A stretch of 64,000 nucleotides of DNA from Amyloporia xantha (GCA_036971615.1 JAYKKR010000013.1:248001-312000), one strand, 5' to 3'. Counted from the stretch's first letter, positions 24,902-37,101 are shown. Numbers and translations are program-made. Notes: generated from the letters alone by a model not told the origin.

Positions 24902-26814
24902 TCAGGAGTGAAACGAGGGAGAATTTGTCGCAGACATACCTTTGAGACCAATATGTCCAGAATCGTTAGATCCGTCCACCTCGGCCTCCTCGTGCTTCAT
25001 CAACTGAGCATAACCCTCGACTGACTTGACCTGAACGTTCGTGATATCCGCAAAGGCACTCCTGCACTTGGCACTGACTGATCTCTGAGCAACATGCTGT
25101 TCTGACGCAGAAGTGGACGACTCCTTGAGAGACTGCAGAAGAGCGCGAAGGTCCGAGTTGGCTTCCGAAGCTGTCCTCATTTGCTCGGGCGCAGAGATGA
25201 TCCCAAGGTCAAGACGCTGGAGCTGAGCGTTCACTCGGGGAAGTTCTGCAAGGCCCACAGGCTCATTCTCGAGACGCGTTTGATCGCTGTTGAGCCCCTC
25301 CACCTCCTTGAGAATCTCGACGTCTTGTTTCAACTTGTCCTTCGTCGTTTGAAGAGCACGAGTCTCCTCGCCCAGGTCGTCGGCACGAAGCCCACCAGCT
25401 GCCTCGAGCTCGGCACATCTTATCGCCAGCGCATCGCGCTCCTTCTCCGCGCCAGTGAGTCGTTCGCGCAAAGTGCTCATCTCGGCTGAAGAGGATACCC
25501 AAAGCCTGTACGTCTCATCGGCTTGCTGATGGAACTCTTTGTTTCCCATCTGCATGACCTCGAAGTAGAACTTGAGCTCTTGGAGCTCGCGCACGGTGTC
25601 CTCGAGTTCTCCCTCGAGCTGGCGAACGTCCACCGCTCCCATGCGCATGATCTCGAAGCGAAGACTGAGCACCCGGAGCTCCTCCTCGGCATTCTGTCGT
25701 CGCTCCTCGGAGTCCATGCGGGAAGCCTCCGCGTCGCGTGCCAAAGAGACCAGTTCCTCTTCACGCTGCCCGGAGAAGAGTTTGAGTTGTGCGCTTTCCG
25801 CCTTCGCTGCCTCTAGATCGTGGAGAGCGCATTCCTTGGAAGCGCGCTCCTGGGAGATGATCGCCTGAGCTCTCGCAAGTTCCTCGCGTAACGCCTCGAC
25901 CTCGCACTGCGTCGAAAGCTTCTGACACTTCAAGGCTGTGTTCTCAGCTCGGAGTTCTTCCTGCGAGGCTCGCGCGGCGCTACGTAGATCGCGTTCGCCG
26001 ACCAGAGCGGCTTGGGCTGACTCCAACTGGGCATTGACGAGAACCTTGTGAGCTCGCTCATGGTCGATCGTAGCTTGAAGCGAGCGATTGGCGGTGAGAG
26101 CTTCGTCTAGAGAGGCTTTCGCAAGAGCAAGTTCTCTGTCGCGTTCGTTGATCGTGAAGAGGAGGTCATCGCCGCGGGCGGTGGCCGCGTCGAGACGGAG
26201 CTTGGTATTGCGGAGCTCGGCACTGCGTTGGAATTTGGCATCTTTGTAGTCGTCGCATCGAGTCTTGAGTGTCTGACGATCCTGTTGTAACTCGCGGACC
26301 AACCCCTTCAACGTCGTGCACTGCTTCTTCTCGCTGTTTAGAATGGAGGAGAGGGAAGAGATTTGGGATTCGGAAGTGGCGAGTCGCTTGATCTTGTGGG
26401 CGAGACTTGACTTGGCCTCGCGGAGCTGAGTGAAGAGGCGGGTCTTGGTAGCCTTGAGGTCGCGGACGGAGTGCTCCGCTGAAGCGCGACGGCCGCACTC
26501 GGTGTCAAGCGTCGATCTGATATCGTTGAGCTCTGCGGCGAGGACAGCATTTTGAGCTTCGAGGGCTGTTTGGATGTCCAGTGTGCGTTTCTCGCTCGAT
26601 TTGCCGAGGTGAAAAACGGCGCGGACCCACTTTCGATCGTTGATAGGTGCCGAATATTGAGCCTATTCCATCAACATAAGAATAGTCAACCCCTGTGTGG
26701 AGGCCCAAACTCTGCGAGATGACTCGCCTTCTTGTCGGTTGAAGAGAGTGTGGGAGAACCAAACCCGTGGGGCTTGGTGTACTTAAACTGAGACATAGAG
26801 AATGAAGCAGACAT
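24902..26814 (-). CDS. Long coiled-coil protein
   Basis: Exon 1 (26728-26814) encodes 29 residues from ATG; exon 2 begins at 26662 and is one long open frame. The protein is over 600 residues and almost entirely heptad-rich helix (LNDIRSTLDTEC, RELQQDRQTLKTRCDDYKDA, EELARAQAIISQERA, repeated Glu/Arg/Ala/Leu segments), with a short conserved start KYTKPHGFGSP and KWVRAVFHLG. It is probably a structural or scaffold protein; no catalytic or membrane segment is visible. The only intron found needs a GC-AG boundary. At the 3' end an in-frame GTATGT donor near 24939 offers an alternative short last exon ending at 24828. No family name can be given. Confidence 0.75.
26663..26727 (-). other. GC-AG intron
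   Basis: 65-nt intron on the minus strand with donor GCGAGT, the same hexamer as in the SAM-like gene, and acceptor ATAG. It joins the codons for STDKK to AQYSAPINDRKW in phase 0. The GT inside the hexamer would shift exon 2 out of the long open frame. Confidence 0.75.
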
Positions 26815-27675
26815 GTTGCGTTAAGACTGCGATAGTAAAATAGAGATATGAGTGTAGGTATGGAACCGGGAGCGAAGAGGCCCGATACTTATACCGATCT
26901 TGAGGCTGGCAACACGGGAAGGCTGACTGTCGCATTTCATGTTTTTGCCAGCCTCAAGACTCCAAAGAAGTCAGCCAGAAGCTTCAGTGGCGCACAGGCC
27001 GGACGATGTAGCTGGACGAAGTCAGCCGCCGTCAGCCACGGCGAACTCCCTTCCCTACACACCTACCAGGAGTTGAATCAATATTGAAAGGGTGTGTTAC
27101 AGGTTTCCGCAGTTCCGTATTTGAGTTCTGTAATGACATGTATTGAGAAAACAGCCATACTTTTCCGAGGTACGGGGCGTTTCTCCATAGTATTTGTTGT
27201 GGGATAGCCTATGCCACCGCTCTTACCGATGATGAAACAGTACAGCTTCAGACTCAACGAGAATATCCATTAGATAAAGGAAGCACATTGTTCTTTTCGT
27301 GGGGCATAACACGACATACGACAGGGATCAAGCTTTTCAAAGTATGGGAGATCTAATAAGTCTGCCATGACTGAGTGAGCTAGAACGGCTTCGAAATTTC
27401 TGTACAGGTGTAAGATTAGACTTAACGGCGAGAATATATTGCTTACCGAGAATTTTTAGGAATATCACTGCATAGCTCACAGGGAATCACAGTAGGACTG
27501 ATACATGAAGATGTCTGGTTGATCGGCGGGGGCCTGTCGGGGCACGTGCAACCTCCGTACCAGGTAATGCGCTCGCGTCTCCCACTGGCCACCAGCCTCA
27601 TCTGCAGCCATCTAAATACTACGGAATTATTGTCAAACACTCGTGATTCTTGATACTCTTGCTTATCTCCTGGCG
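26815..27675. other. Divergent intergenic region
   Basis: About 860 bp between the starts of the coiled-coil gene (minus) and the Maf gene (plus). It must hold both promoters. Only chance-looking short frames are present. Confidence 0.4.
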
Positions 27676-29020
27676 ATGTTTGGTCTCTTCAGTTCTAGCA
27701 CCAAAGAAATCTCTCTGCCTGAGCACAACTGTGTTCTCCCGCACGCTCTCCGTGTTCCCTCTCTGGAGAAGCTAGTAGGGAAACACGTCATCCTCGCTTC
27801 GAATAGTCCTCGACGGAAAGATATCTTACATACATTTGTAAGTTCTTCTGCTACTTATAAATATAGCGCGATGCTGATCTTGTCCGCTTGTATCTAAGGG
27901 CCTGGCACCAGAGATTGTACCCTCCACTTTCGACGAGGACCTCCCAGCCAGTTCATTTGAGGACATACATGAGTATCCTGTAGCAACAGCAACACACAAA
28001 GCTGTAGAGGTGTATGAAAGACTAGTGGTAAGCATGTTTGTTTCTCGCACATTGTCTGTCGCCTGCCGCAAACGACCCGCCACCCGCCAGGCATCTGCCA
28101 CCACACCCCTCGGTTCTTTGCAATTCAAAATTGTGGAATTAAGTGAAACTTGCTGCTTTTGAATGTCCTTGTTTGAGTTAATTCAGGACCACAATTTCTT
28201 GGGCATGCCTCAGCCTGTTTATCTATATCAATTGCTTTGCGTATGCTGACATCTGTGCGGATATTGATTGTTATTAAAGCGAGCAAATCCCGAGGATGCA
28301 CCAGATCTCGTAATAGGAGGCAAGTGAGTCTAAGCGGTACTTCTCAATCATTATGGTGACCCTTATGTCCAGCGGACACTGTCGTCCTTACGCATCCCAT
28401 GCCCGGTCTGTCAAGTATCGCGCCTGAGGACATGCCATTCAGCCCGCAAGACCTGCTAGAGAAGCCTATTTCCAAAGAGGACAACCTGCGAATGCTGCTC
28501 GATTTGAATGGAGGCGTGTGTGAGGTCGTCACTGGTGTCACAGTAGGTGCGCAGAGAAGTGCCGCATGACGAATGTGCGAACTTCATTGTTTGCTTAAAT
28601 CATAGTATACCCTGTGCTGGAAGCCCCTGGCTACACCATGAAGTATGCCATCCGTCCTATAATCGTGCCGTCCGGTGTATCTCATCCATTTTCTGTTTAT
28701 CTGTGTGCACAGGTCAATAGAGGAGCGCACGCTCGTCCACTTCGCAGATAATCCTCAGGAACTGCTGGAAGCATATGTCGAGAGCGGTGAAGGGCTCGAC
28801 CGCGCAGGCGGTTTTGCTGTTCAGGTTCGGTTGTCTGCTCTGATTAAATTCTGCCTTCTGGAAATTTCAGCGCTGATTTGCGCTCTCGTAGGGCCTTGGG
28901 GGCATGCTAATTCGGAAAATCGACGGCGACTATCAGAATGTCGTCGGCTTTCCTGCAGCGTCATTCTTCAAATTCCTGGACCTCCTCTGCGAGGAGGAGA
29001 CGGACTTCCTCGCCATTTAA
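27676..29020 (+). CDS. Maf/septum-formation-like nucleotide pyrophosphatase
   Basis: Maf proteins hydrolyse non-canonical or modified nucleoside triphosphates, which removes mutagenic nucleotides. The family motifs appear in order: ILASNSPRRKDIL near residue 40; FDEDLP; IGADTVVLTHP in the spliced product; the EKP segment of the Maf core; MLLDLNGGVCEVVTGVTV; GLDRAGGFAVQG; and a C-terminal VVGFPAASFFKFL ending at 29020. The first intron is 27838-27898; about four more follow. The ATG at 27676 gives a short leader (MFGLFSSSTKEIS) before the core. The frame is open upstream but without ATG. The catalytic core looks complete. Confidence 0.92.
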
Positions 29021-30224
29021 GAGTGCATGTGGGGGACTGTCCCGCGCGTATGTCGCAGCTTAATCTTCTCGCCTAGATATTCTATTTGCAGGGTGCTTGG
29101 TTTTAACCTGTACACCGAAAATAGGGCTCCTGTGTAGCATAATCTGGACGATTGCCAACATTGAGTAATCCTAGCCGACGATGATGATCCCAGTTATGCG
29201 TCCATGTGGTATATTCCACTGCTGGGTAGCAGGTGCATCATCTTGCGGAGCAATGTCTTACCTTATTTGACTCTGATGTGTTGTCTCCTGAGTTCGCATC
29301 TTTAGCGTCGGCGGCGTTTTCGCGGCTGACCAAAGTCCGCCGCTTCGTCGAACACGGTGATGAGCCAATGACCAGGTGCAACACGAACACAAGGTTCATC
29401 CTTCAACAATGTCTCAGTTCGGGAAATGTCAAGCACAGACTGTCCACTGAGATAGAACATTGTATTTTTATCACCGTGTCTCAGTAGCGTTCATCACAAA
29501 CTAACACCATCTCATACCAAGTATGACATTGACAGATCTTCCTGGCGCCTTCGTGCGCCAGACCGTTGATCACGACGGATTGACCATGCGCTGAGGAATC
29601 TCCCATCGCGGCCATTCTCACGGCAGCTATACAGATTCCACAAGGTGTAATCTCATCGAGGCGTAGATCAACCGCAGTCTACTGTTTCGAACTGGATTCC
29701 AGGGGGATTTTTTTTTCGTACCCTCTCTGTTTCAAATCGGGCGCGGCCCCGTCGCCGGTTGTAAGCTTACGGTTCCCGCGAGCCTTGCTGCAATTTGATC
29801 CCGCTGTTCCGCTTTATTGAACCGCCTCTCTTCTCAGCCTGAGGCTATGTCTTTATTCCCAGTCTAGTGTTTCGGTCTTCCATGCGTTGCTGCTGACAAT
29901 ATGTATTGGCACGTTTGTGAACCCATTGAGTAAGACCGCACAGCAACCCATGATGACATTGCCACAACCGCCCCTGATCATTGACACGCTGTCGTCCACA
30001 TACGTTGATCATGCATTGACACAGAAGCTTCGCTGTGATCTTGAACGATATCAAGAAGCCAGCACAAAATAGCGCAAATCGTTATCATCGCCCAATCAAC
30101 AGCAAGAAGTACAGTACAGCCTCGTACATATCTACAATATATCAATCTTCAAGAATGAATACATAACATCAGCGTGACAAGAGTATCGCGAGTCTTTGTG
30201 TAACCAGATCAAAACAAATTTTAT
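29021..30224. other. Convergent intergenic region, no confident gene
   Basis: 1.2 kb between two convergent genes. A plus frame at 29233-29487 lacks any motif. A short T-run lies near 29708. Some of this may be 3' untranslated sequence of both neighbours; nothing else is supported. Confidence 0.4.
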
Positions 30225-31098
30225 TCAGCGAGGAGCTCCTTGATGGGAGAATTTCTTGCCGGCTTCCACTTCGCGAATGAGGATTTCCTCCCAATTCGGC
30301 ACAATCCCCAAGTTGTCCAAGTCCTTGATGGAGCCGAATGGGACCGTCTGTACAGCAAGCGGGGGATACTCCACCATCGCCGCAGCCACATAACCCCTTT
30401 TCATGCGCTCGCTCTCGTCCTGCATCTCCCGCAGCGCTTTGAGACTCGCGGGCCATGGTTCCTTCCACGACTCCGCCTGCGCCACTTCCACCGGGGCAGC
30501 GCGCAGGACGCGGAAGTACTTGCCGACGTTGCCGCTGTGGTCTCCACGGGGCTGCAGCGTGACATGCAGGACGTGCGTGCGCGCGCGACTGAGAGATTCG
30601 GGGAGGCGGATGGCGTGGATCGTGGCCGCCATCGTGGTCGGGTTGTGGTACCGGACCCACTTTTCTAAGCGCTGGTCCAGGTCGTAAAGGGAGATGCCGT
30701 CGGGAAGGATGAGGCGGTCCAATAACCCCATGGGCGTAGACGCGTGTTCTTTGAGCGCATCAGCGAGCGCTGCGTTGTTGAGGCAGTTCTGCTTATGGTT
30801 CTGTTGGCAGATGTAGCGAGATTTTCGCATGAGCGATTGGCGTCGGAAAGGGGAAAGGGCAGCCGTGCCGCGCCCACCTTCCAATCCGTCTTTTGGCATT
30901 CCCTGGAGCAGTATTTCGCCGCCTGTGACCGTGTTTCAGGAGGCCGAGATTGAGAGAAGATGATGAGGCACTTACCTTACACCTGGCGCATTTATGCAAT
31001 GGTTTCTTCGTTCCGCTAACGTAGCAGGTGTTGCACTGCAGAAGAACACTTTACTGGTGTGGGTCTTTCCGAGATATAATCACACATACTTTGCTCAT
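30225..31098 (-). CDS. MYND zinc-finger protein
   Basis: Four exons (31090-31098, 30976-31035, 30878-30922, 30225-30800), all joined in phase 0, give 229 residues. The N-terminal part is a complete MYND finger assembled from the first three exons and the start of the fourth: CNTC, CARC, CSREC and HKQNC supply all zinc ligands. MYND fingers bind proline-rich partner proteins. The rest is a helical domain starting NNAALADALKEHASTPMG, with ISLYDLDQRLEKWVRYHNPT, and it has no catalytic SET domain. The first coding exon is only nine bases. Function beyond protein binding is unknown; similar single-MYND proteins are common in basidiomycetes. Confidence 0.88.
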
Positions 31099-34071
31099 TT
31101 GTGTTTTTAGTGATGACATTCCGCGAACTGAACTTGGAATTCGATTGTGGAGGGGAAGATTGTGGTGAGGAAGAGGAGAGGTCCTGTGTAGTGGCGTGTC
31201 TGTTGAGTGGCAGCGCCACTGTTCGGGCCTCCCGACTTCTTGTACATACTTGGAAATTACATCGGCGCATCAACTACTCAAATCGCATCACGTGGTTTCC
31301 CCTGTGGCGAATCAATCACCGCACAATTTTTGTCTCCCGTAGGCAGACCTAAAATAGCGCCCTTTGAGAGTGAGGGAGGGACGGTCGCTATAAAGGTCTG
31401 CTTCAAAACGCGCCCCAAAAACCGTAGGTAGGCAATTCAAGCCTGTTCGCCCTTGCCGTGTGATCGCCGTGGGATGCCGGCTGATGGCCGAATGATCACA
31501 TGAGATTTACCACTACGCTGGTCCCGCTGGACATGGGGCAGCATACGGAGAGAGTCGAAGAAGACATTTGAAAGTGCTTTGCTGGCATTATTGTGTAAGT
31601 GCTCGTCGTGTAATGGAGCCTTTGAATTGCATGAGATACCACACTGAATTGGGTTTGCGGTTGGCTTATCTACCGGCAAGCCTGCGCGAAGCACCCATAG
31701 GTACAGAATGGGAAAATGTTTCGAAGTTTGCATATGCCTGGTATACAAACAGTGTATTGATTTATGCAGCAGTTTTCTTTGCAAATACTCTATTCAGGAC
31801 GACATGGTGTGCAACACCAGGAGCGCGTCGCGTTCTACAAGATCTAAACAGACGCGTTTCGGAGATCTATTTGCTTACATAACTCCGAAAGCGCGACCTA
31901 CGGTTCGGACCAGGTAATTTGAATCAGACTAGCACAATTTAAGAGAATGTACGTCCCGCATTTCGTGCCATCGTGTATGTAGCTAGCTGTATGTGACCAG
32001 CATCGATAGATACGTGCCAAAATCTACCAGTTGAACCATTGCGTGTTGGAGCACGCGATCGTAGCGAGCTCGCAAGCTCAGCCGTGATAGTACCTGACAA
32101 GGAACGGATAGGGGGCCCGGGGGTATATAAAGTCGTGGATTTCGTGTATGTACTTCACGCGATTGCCCTTTGGGCATTGCCTACGCCCGGGACACTCGCG
32201 CTCGCAGTTACCGATTTTCATTTGTTCTCACATTGCGTAATATAATGATATCTTTGTCTCTAATTATTGTCCGCGCGGGCAGCGCCCTATACGGCCAGTA
32301 TGCACTGAGTTTAGATACAGGACGTTTGTAATAAGGGCATGTCAGACCATTAAAAAGTATCTGAGGAAAGCACCCGCATGAAAGAAGGCCGACACCCACA
32401 GCATTTGTCTATTGTGCACAAGAACTCAAAAGATGCATAATGCATATAGTATCAGGCCCCTAGAGGTTATTGTATACTCCATGATTTTGAGACGAAGAGA
32501 CGGGCGAACATTTGCGCGAACCTGTCAACAGGGACTCGGACTATTAAAAGACTAGCGGTTGAGAGGAAATAGGGAATTCCAATTGAGCATATTTGTAGCC
32601 AGGCAGTGCGATAGGACCCGAGCGCAAGTCCGTCTGGTCGTCGCCAACACACAGGATATTTGCGAGATGCTGAATAATGCCTTTCGTCGTGGTCAGAATA
32701 TTCTTTGAGTACAAGACACGCATACGCTCTAGCACCCGAATTTCGGAGACAAGTCGACTTGATGCTTCCCTGCAACAGAGATCGAATGGGCTGGAAGCGA
32801 CATGGACACGGTAGTAAAATAAGCATTTGTGAAAAATAAAAATTAAGCAAAGCACCCGGGCCCGAAAGTCAACCGAGCGCACCAAACTCGTAGATGTCAG
32901 CTTGTTCGAAATAGAATATAGCCTGGGGGCGACGATGAACTACATACAATGACGTGTCTTCGAAACATGAGAACAAGGTAATAAATACCTCTGATGTGTC
33001 AAACCGAAGTAGTTTACGTCCTCGTGCGCTCATTAAGCTGGAATCCCATTTGCCATGCAGACGGTGAGCGCAGCCATCACACAAAGAAGAAAAAAACGAG
33101 TTGCCACGAGGCGCCACGGCATCTCTGCGAGAGGCGCACATTATCGCGAGCTCACTTCATTGGATAATCGATCAGCTACCCTCGCTTCATGGCAAAGGAG
33201 CGCGATGAACGCAATGAGAGAAGAAGCAGCCTTTCATGAGCCAATTGGCCGAAATTGCCCCGAGGCTGTAGGTCAAATCGAGCTTCTGAAAGGCACGTCA
33301 CTCACGAAAAATGCCATTTGCAGTGTTATCAGGCCAGCGAAGGATAGCTTAAAAGGTCGGACGGGACAAGCACCTCGCTTCGCCCATATTGACACACAAC
33401 AGACGTCTCGCAACGTTCTCTTGCGTGAAACACAGAGGTCAAGCGTGATGGTTGCAAACAACGATGACAGTATGCGAGCCCCGAGCGGTGGTGCACCCGA
33501 ATACTGAGAATGGACGCTGGAGACATCGCGAGGGCGATAACAAGAGGATTGCCGCCAGGATAGGGTTCAGCTTCGACCTCTAGAACCTGATGCAGAGCGG
33601 GAGAAGGCGTGTTCACGCCAAACGCAAGGTAATGAACTTACCAAGGAACTTGCAGCGAAGACGACTGGTGTGTTCTCATGGGTGCAAGGATGGAGAGTCG
33701 ATCATGTGCACGTCGACAGTCATCGTCGCGGTGTGCCAAGTTTCCGCGGGAGGCAGGAGGCCGTCCGCGGCGGTCCGGGGATGCCGGCGGACCCGAAGCT
33801 TTGTCAGCCAATGGCACGTCATGGAGAAGACGCCGAAATGGGGAAAGGCCTCGATCGATCCAGACGTGCGAGCACGTGCACGCTATGTGCAGCAGCGGAG
33901 GAGACTTGGTGCGGTGCGCGCATAGGCTACCGTCGCATTCGTCCATCTTCTTTCTGTCTGTTTTTCCGCTGGCCCCGCCCCTCCTCTCTCCTCTGTTAGA
34001 CGTCCTCCGCCGCACATTATACGCGGCAACGCCTCGCTCCCTTACCTTGAGCAAGCACACCCTCGTAAGGG
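31099..34071. other. Gene-poor stretch, no confident gene
   Basis: Nearly 3 kb. It contains a plus-strand open frame of 150 codons (33055-33507) and minus-strand frames at 31437-31784 and 32467-33141. One minus-strand segment near 32900 reads ADIYEFGAL, reminiscent of a kinase helix but too short to use. GC content and codon usage are mixed. I could not assemble a gene, but a lineage-specific or decaying one is possible. Confidence 0.35.
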
Positions 34072-34743
34072 ATGTATATGCGGCCTAGAACAGGCTTCTC
34101 ACCCATGGTCAACGGGAACGGATCATCCTCCTCTCTCTCATCCTCCTCAGAGCCCTTTCCCGAGAACGAACACGCCCTGCGGCCCTCGCGCGTGCTGCTC
34201 CTGCTCGACGTGCAAGTTGCGCCGCTCTCCGACCCGCCCCTCGGCGTCCCCGCTGCACGCACCGTCGGCCCCAACATCGCCAAAGTCCTCGCCACCGCTC
34301 GCGCATGCCCACCGTCATCCCGCCCCCGCGTCATCCACGTTCGCAACGCCGGCGGACGCGGTGAGCCCGACGAGCCGCATGCGCCCGGCTGGGCCCTCGT
34401 CCACACGCCGCTGCCGAACGAGCCTGTCCTCGACAAGCGCAAGAACAACGCGTTCACTGGCACACAGCTGGGAGACCTTGTTCCGCCCGACGCGGAGCTC
34501 ATCGTAGTAGGCTTGCAGAGCGATTTTTGTGTCCGGGCAACATGCAGTGCTGCACTGGCAAGAGGGAACGAAGTCTTGCTCATTCGAGACGCCCACGCTT
34601 CGTATGACCGTCTGGAAGTGTGGGACGGCAGGAGTAATACGCCAGCAGCGAAGGTGCAGCGTGAAATAGAGGAGGAGCTCGAGGAAGCAGGTGTCATTCT
34701 TCTGGAGATGCACGACCTGCCGACCATCTTCGCCGAACGATGA
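34072..34743 (+). CDS. Isochorismatase-like (cysteine) hydrolase
   Basis: Intronless 223-residue protein of the isochorismatase/nicotinamidase superfamily. After a Ser-rich leader of about 38 residues the core starts with RVLLLLDVQV, supplying the catalytic Asp. The middle has LDKRKNNAFTGTQL, with the catalytic Lys, and LIVVGLQSDFCVRATCSAAL, with the nucleophilic Cys, followed by NEVLLIRDAHASYD. The three catalytic residues are therefore present. The substrate cannot be told; fungal members act on diverse amides or on isochorismate. The strong GC richness produces an even longer open frame on the opposite strand, which I regard as an artefact. Confidence 0.88.
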   Translation: MYMRPRTGFSPMVNGNGSSSSLSSSSEPFPENEHALRPSRVLLLLDVQVAPLSDPPLGVPAARTVGPNIAKVLATARACPPSSRPRVIHVRNAGGRGEPDEPHAPGWALVHTPLPNEPVLDKRKNNAFTGTQLGDLVPPDAELIVVGLQSDFCVRATCSAALARGNEVLLIRDAHASYDRLEVWDGRSNTPAAKVQREIEEELEEAGVILLEMHDLPTIFAER

Positions 34744-36427
34744 CATCCAGGAGGGCAGAAGAGAGGCAGCAGGGAATAGACCGGCGTCGCGATAAGTGTC
34801 TCGATAGGAGAAGACAGAGAGACTAGACAGAAATAGACGGCACAGGACAGATGCCGGCGCAAATGCCTTACATGCGATCAGGCTGAGCCGCCACGGACGG
34901 ACACGCATACATACGCTTTGCATATTTTTTCACCCACCTCTGTCCATGCACCCACCTTGATGCAGGTACCCCCGTTCGTCCCATCCTCCACATCGCACAT
35001 GCACATCACCTCTTCTCCCGTACCATATGTACACATGACACATACACACCTCTGCACCCGCATATACGCTATACTTTCCCTATTTTCTTGCATCCTTTTT
35101 TTGTCTCGGGTTTTGGTTGCGGCGTGGTGATATACAGGCTGAATGCTCTAGGATATGTGTTCGTTGGACTGTACTGAATACTGAACCAAGTAGCCATTTC
35201 GAGAAAAAAATCAAAGTCAAGACCAATATGAGTAGAACAAGAGGTCAAGGGCGGGGCATGGCAGGAGAGGCCTCTCACCGAGTGGGAGGAGATAGCGAGA
35301 CGCACAGGTAGCTGCGTGCTGATGACCAACCAGGCACCGCGCGTTCATATAGCTATCCACACACGATATCAGCGACAAGGGAAATCAATAGACCCACCCC
35401 AGTCCCAGGACCTGGAAATTGAAGCTGGAGTCTTACAAGAAGCGCGGAGGAGGATCGGCGGATCACCAACATGCGTTAGAGTCCCAGGAAGAGGTCTCCC
35501 AACACGGACTCAGACACGCACGTACAGGTGGACACGGCAGGCGCCGCAGAACTGCGAGCCATATCCAGCGAACGCCGCGAGTGGAGCGATCACTCGGATT
35601 TCCTTCCTTGTACGGGTGCCACTGGCTGGGGCTCCTGTGACTTTCTTTGCACCCTTCGCGGAGGGACCCACCCCTGCCATCGTCTCGGTTCCGCGCGGAG
35701 ATTAGCAAGGGGAAGTCCATGATGGGAAAGAAAACTGGAGAGTTGAAAATATCCCGTGAACAGGGTCTTGGAAGAAGGGGGCTTTCACTGAGCGTGGCGG
35801 AGGGGGTTGACATCGCGTGCCTGTAGTCGAGACAATGGTGGCTTTGACGCACAAGGTCTTCGGCATGGTATATGCTGCTCGAGCATCACGATGATGCGTC
35901 TGCAGTACACACTCGAGCGACGGAACTTCTCCCGCGCACGCGCGCGCCTGGTGCGTGAAAGTGGGCTATCAGCTGAGCAGCAGGTAGTAATTTTACGTAC
36001 AGTGACAGCCTGCTAGCCTAGGTCACGAACGGATCTATATTGCAATTGTACTATTCTTACTGCTGGATATGAAGCTAGTGAGTTGTCCCTACATTGCGAG
36101 AGACAGCTCAGAAAGGGCTGGCGAGGTGGTGGGTCGAGGTGAACGCGAGCATTGCAGCTAGCGCCCGTCGCTGCAAACGCGATCAGGAACGATGCTGATT
36201 GGCAGAAGCTAATCGCTCTTGGTTAGCTCCGATCCGATCGTCTAGGCACGGACTGCACGTGATTCACGCGTCGCGTTCATTCGAAACTCAGTGAGCACCG
36301 TGCGGGCGGGTTGCTGCCATGTCGTGAGAGCGGGCTTGAGCGAAAATGTATTAGTATATAGCAATTGAGAAATTTGGGAGTTGTCAGTTCCATTCCTCAA
36401 AGCATTGGCGTCGAAATTGGCATCAAT
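34744..36427. other. Intergenic, no confident gene
   Basis: About 1.7 kb after the isochorismatase-like gene. Possible small frames: a 56-codon minus-strand ATG frame (35510-35680, MAGVGPSAKGAKKVTGAP...) that looks protein-like but is unrecognised, and plus frames at 35316-35705 and 35807-36016. None is supported by splicing logic or a domain. The stretch ends at the TA duplication of the mobile element at 36430. Confidence 0.35.
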
Positions 36428-36429
36428 TA

Positions 36430-36629
36430 GGGTGTTCCACAGTAGGGTTTCCGCGCAGTTTCCGCTCAGTTTCGAGCCAGATTCCATTCTGGTTTCCGAC
36501 TGCCCGAGATGCCCGAGAATCCGGCAAAGCCCGGAAACTGCGTTTTCAACTTTGATTAGGGCGTTGGAAACTGGAGCTCGAGTATGCTCGCCACGCCTGT
36601 ATTTGTTCGGGTTTGTATTAGATAAGCAG
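36430..36629 (+). repeat. Left inverted arm of the TA element
   Basis: 200 bp, reverse complement of 36900-37099 with no mismatch seen. The arm could fold into a very long hairpin with its partner. Confidence 0.9.
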
Positions 36630-36899
36630 GGGTACCTAACCACATGACCGTCTGTGACAAACTATGCAGATAGCCTGTAAACCTCATTAATTCAGGTAAT
36701 GAGGGATGTAGTGCCATAAGAAGTTGTTAGAAGTATTGAAAATGGATTCTCTCCCTTTATATAGCCTTGCAAATGAGATGTAAGGACAATACTTACAACT
36801 TAGCAGCCATCTGTGCCGCACTTTTGTGACGTGGCCAGCGATGATTTTTAGCAGTGGGTCACACCATGTCACATTGAGATTATCACGTATCTAATCGAT

Positions 36900-37099
36900 C
36901 TGCTTATCTAATACAAACCCGAACAAATACAGGCGTGGCGAGCATACTCGAGCTCCAGTTTCCAACGCCCTAATCAAAGTTGAAAACGCAGTTTCCGGGC
37001 TTTGCCGGATTCTCGGGCATCTCGGGCAGTCGGAAACCAGAATGGAATCTGGCTCGAAACTGAGCGGAAACTGCGCGGAAACCCTACTGTGGAACACCC
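36900..37099 (-). repeat. Right inverted arm of the TA element
   Basis: Partner of 36430-36629; the arm identity suggests a recent insertion or gene conversion between arms. Confidence 0.9.
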
Positions 37100-37101
37100 T
37101 A

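Larger units (their letters stand above)
36430..37099. mobile_element. Non-autonomous DNA transposon with 200-bp perfect inverted arms
   Basis: Left arm 36430-36629 and right arm 36900-37099 are perfect reverse complements by eye over 200 bp. They start GGGTGTTCC and end GGAACACCC. The element is flanked directly by TA (36428-36429 and 37100-37101), the duplication left by Tc1/mariner-type transposases. The 270-bp centre is AT-richer and has no coding capacity. The arms contain several GTTTCCG-like and GCCCGAGA-like sub-repeats that could be transposase sites. The open frames seen in both arms are mirror images of the repeat, not genes. Assignment to the mariner group rests only on the TA duplication. 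Confidence 0.88.

Noticed and set aside
33055..33507. 150-codon plus-strand ORF
   Set aside because: It has no domain, no splice context and an unusual mixture of residues, and overlapping frames of similar length exist. Too weak to call a gene.
34017..34862. 281-codon open frame on the minus strand
   Set aside because: It lies antisense to the isochorismatase-like gene, whose catalytic motifs are clear. The frame is a by-product of high GC content and has no motif of its own.
35510..35680. 56-codon minus-strand frame MAGVGPSAKGAKK...
   Set aside because: The composition is plausible for a small protein, but there is no homologue I recognise and no supporting splice or neighbour. Mentioned only within the gap entry.
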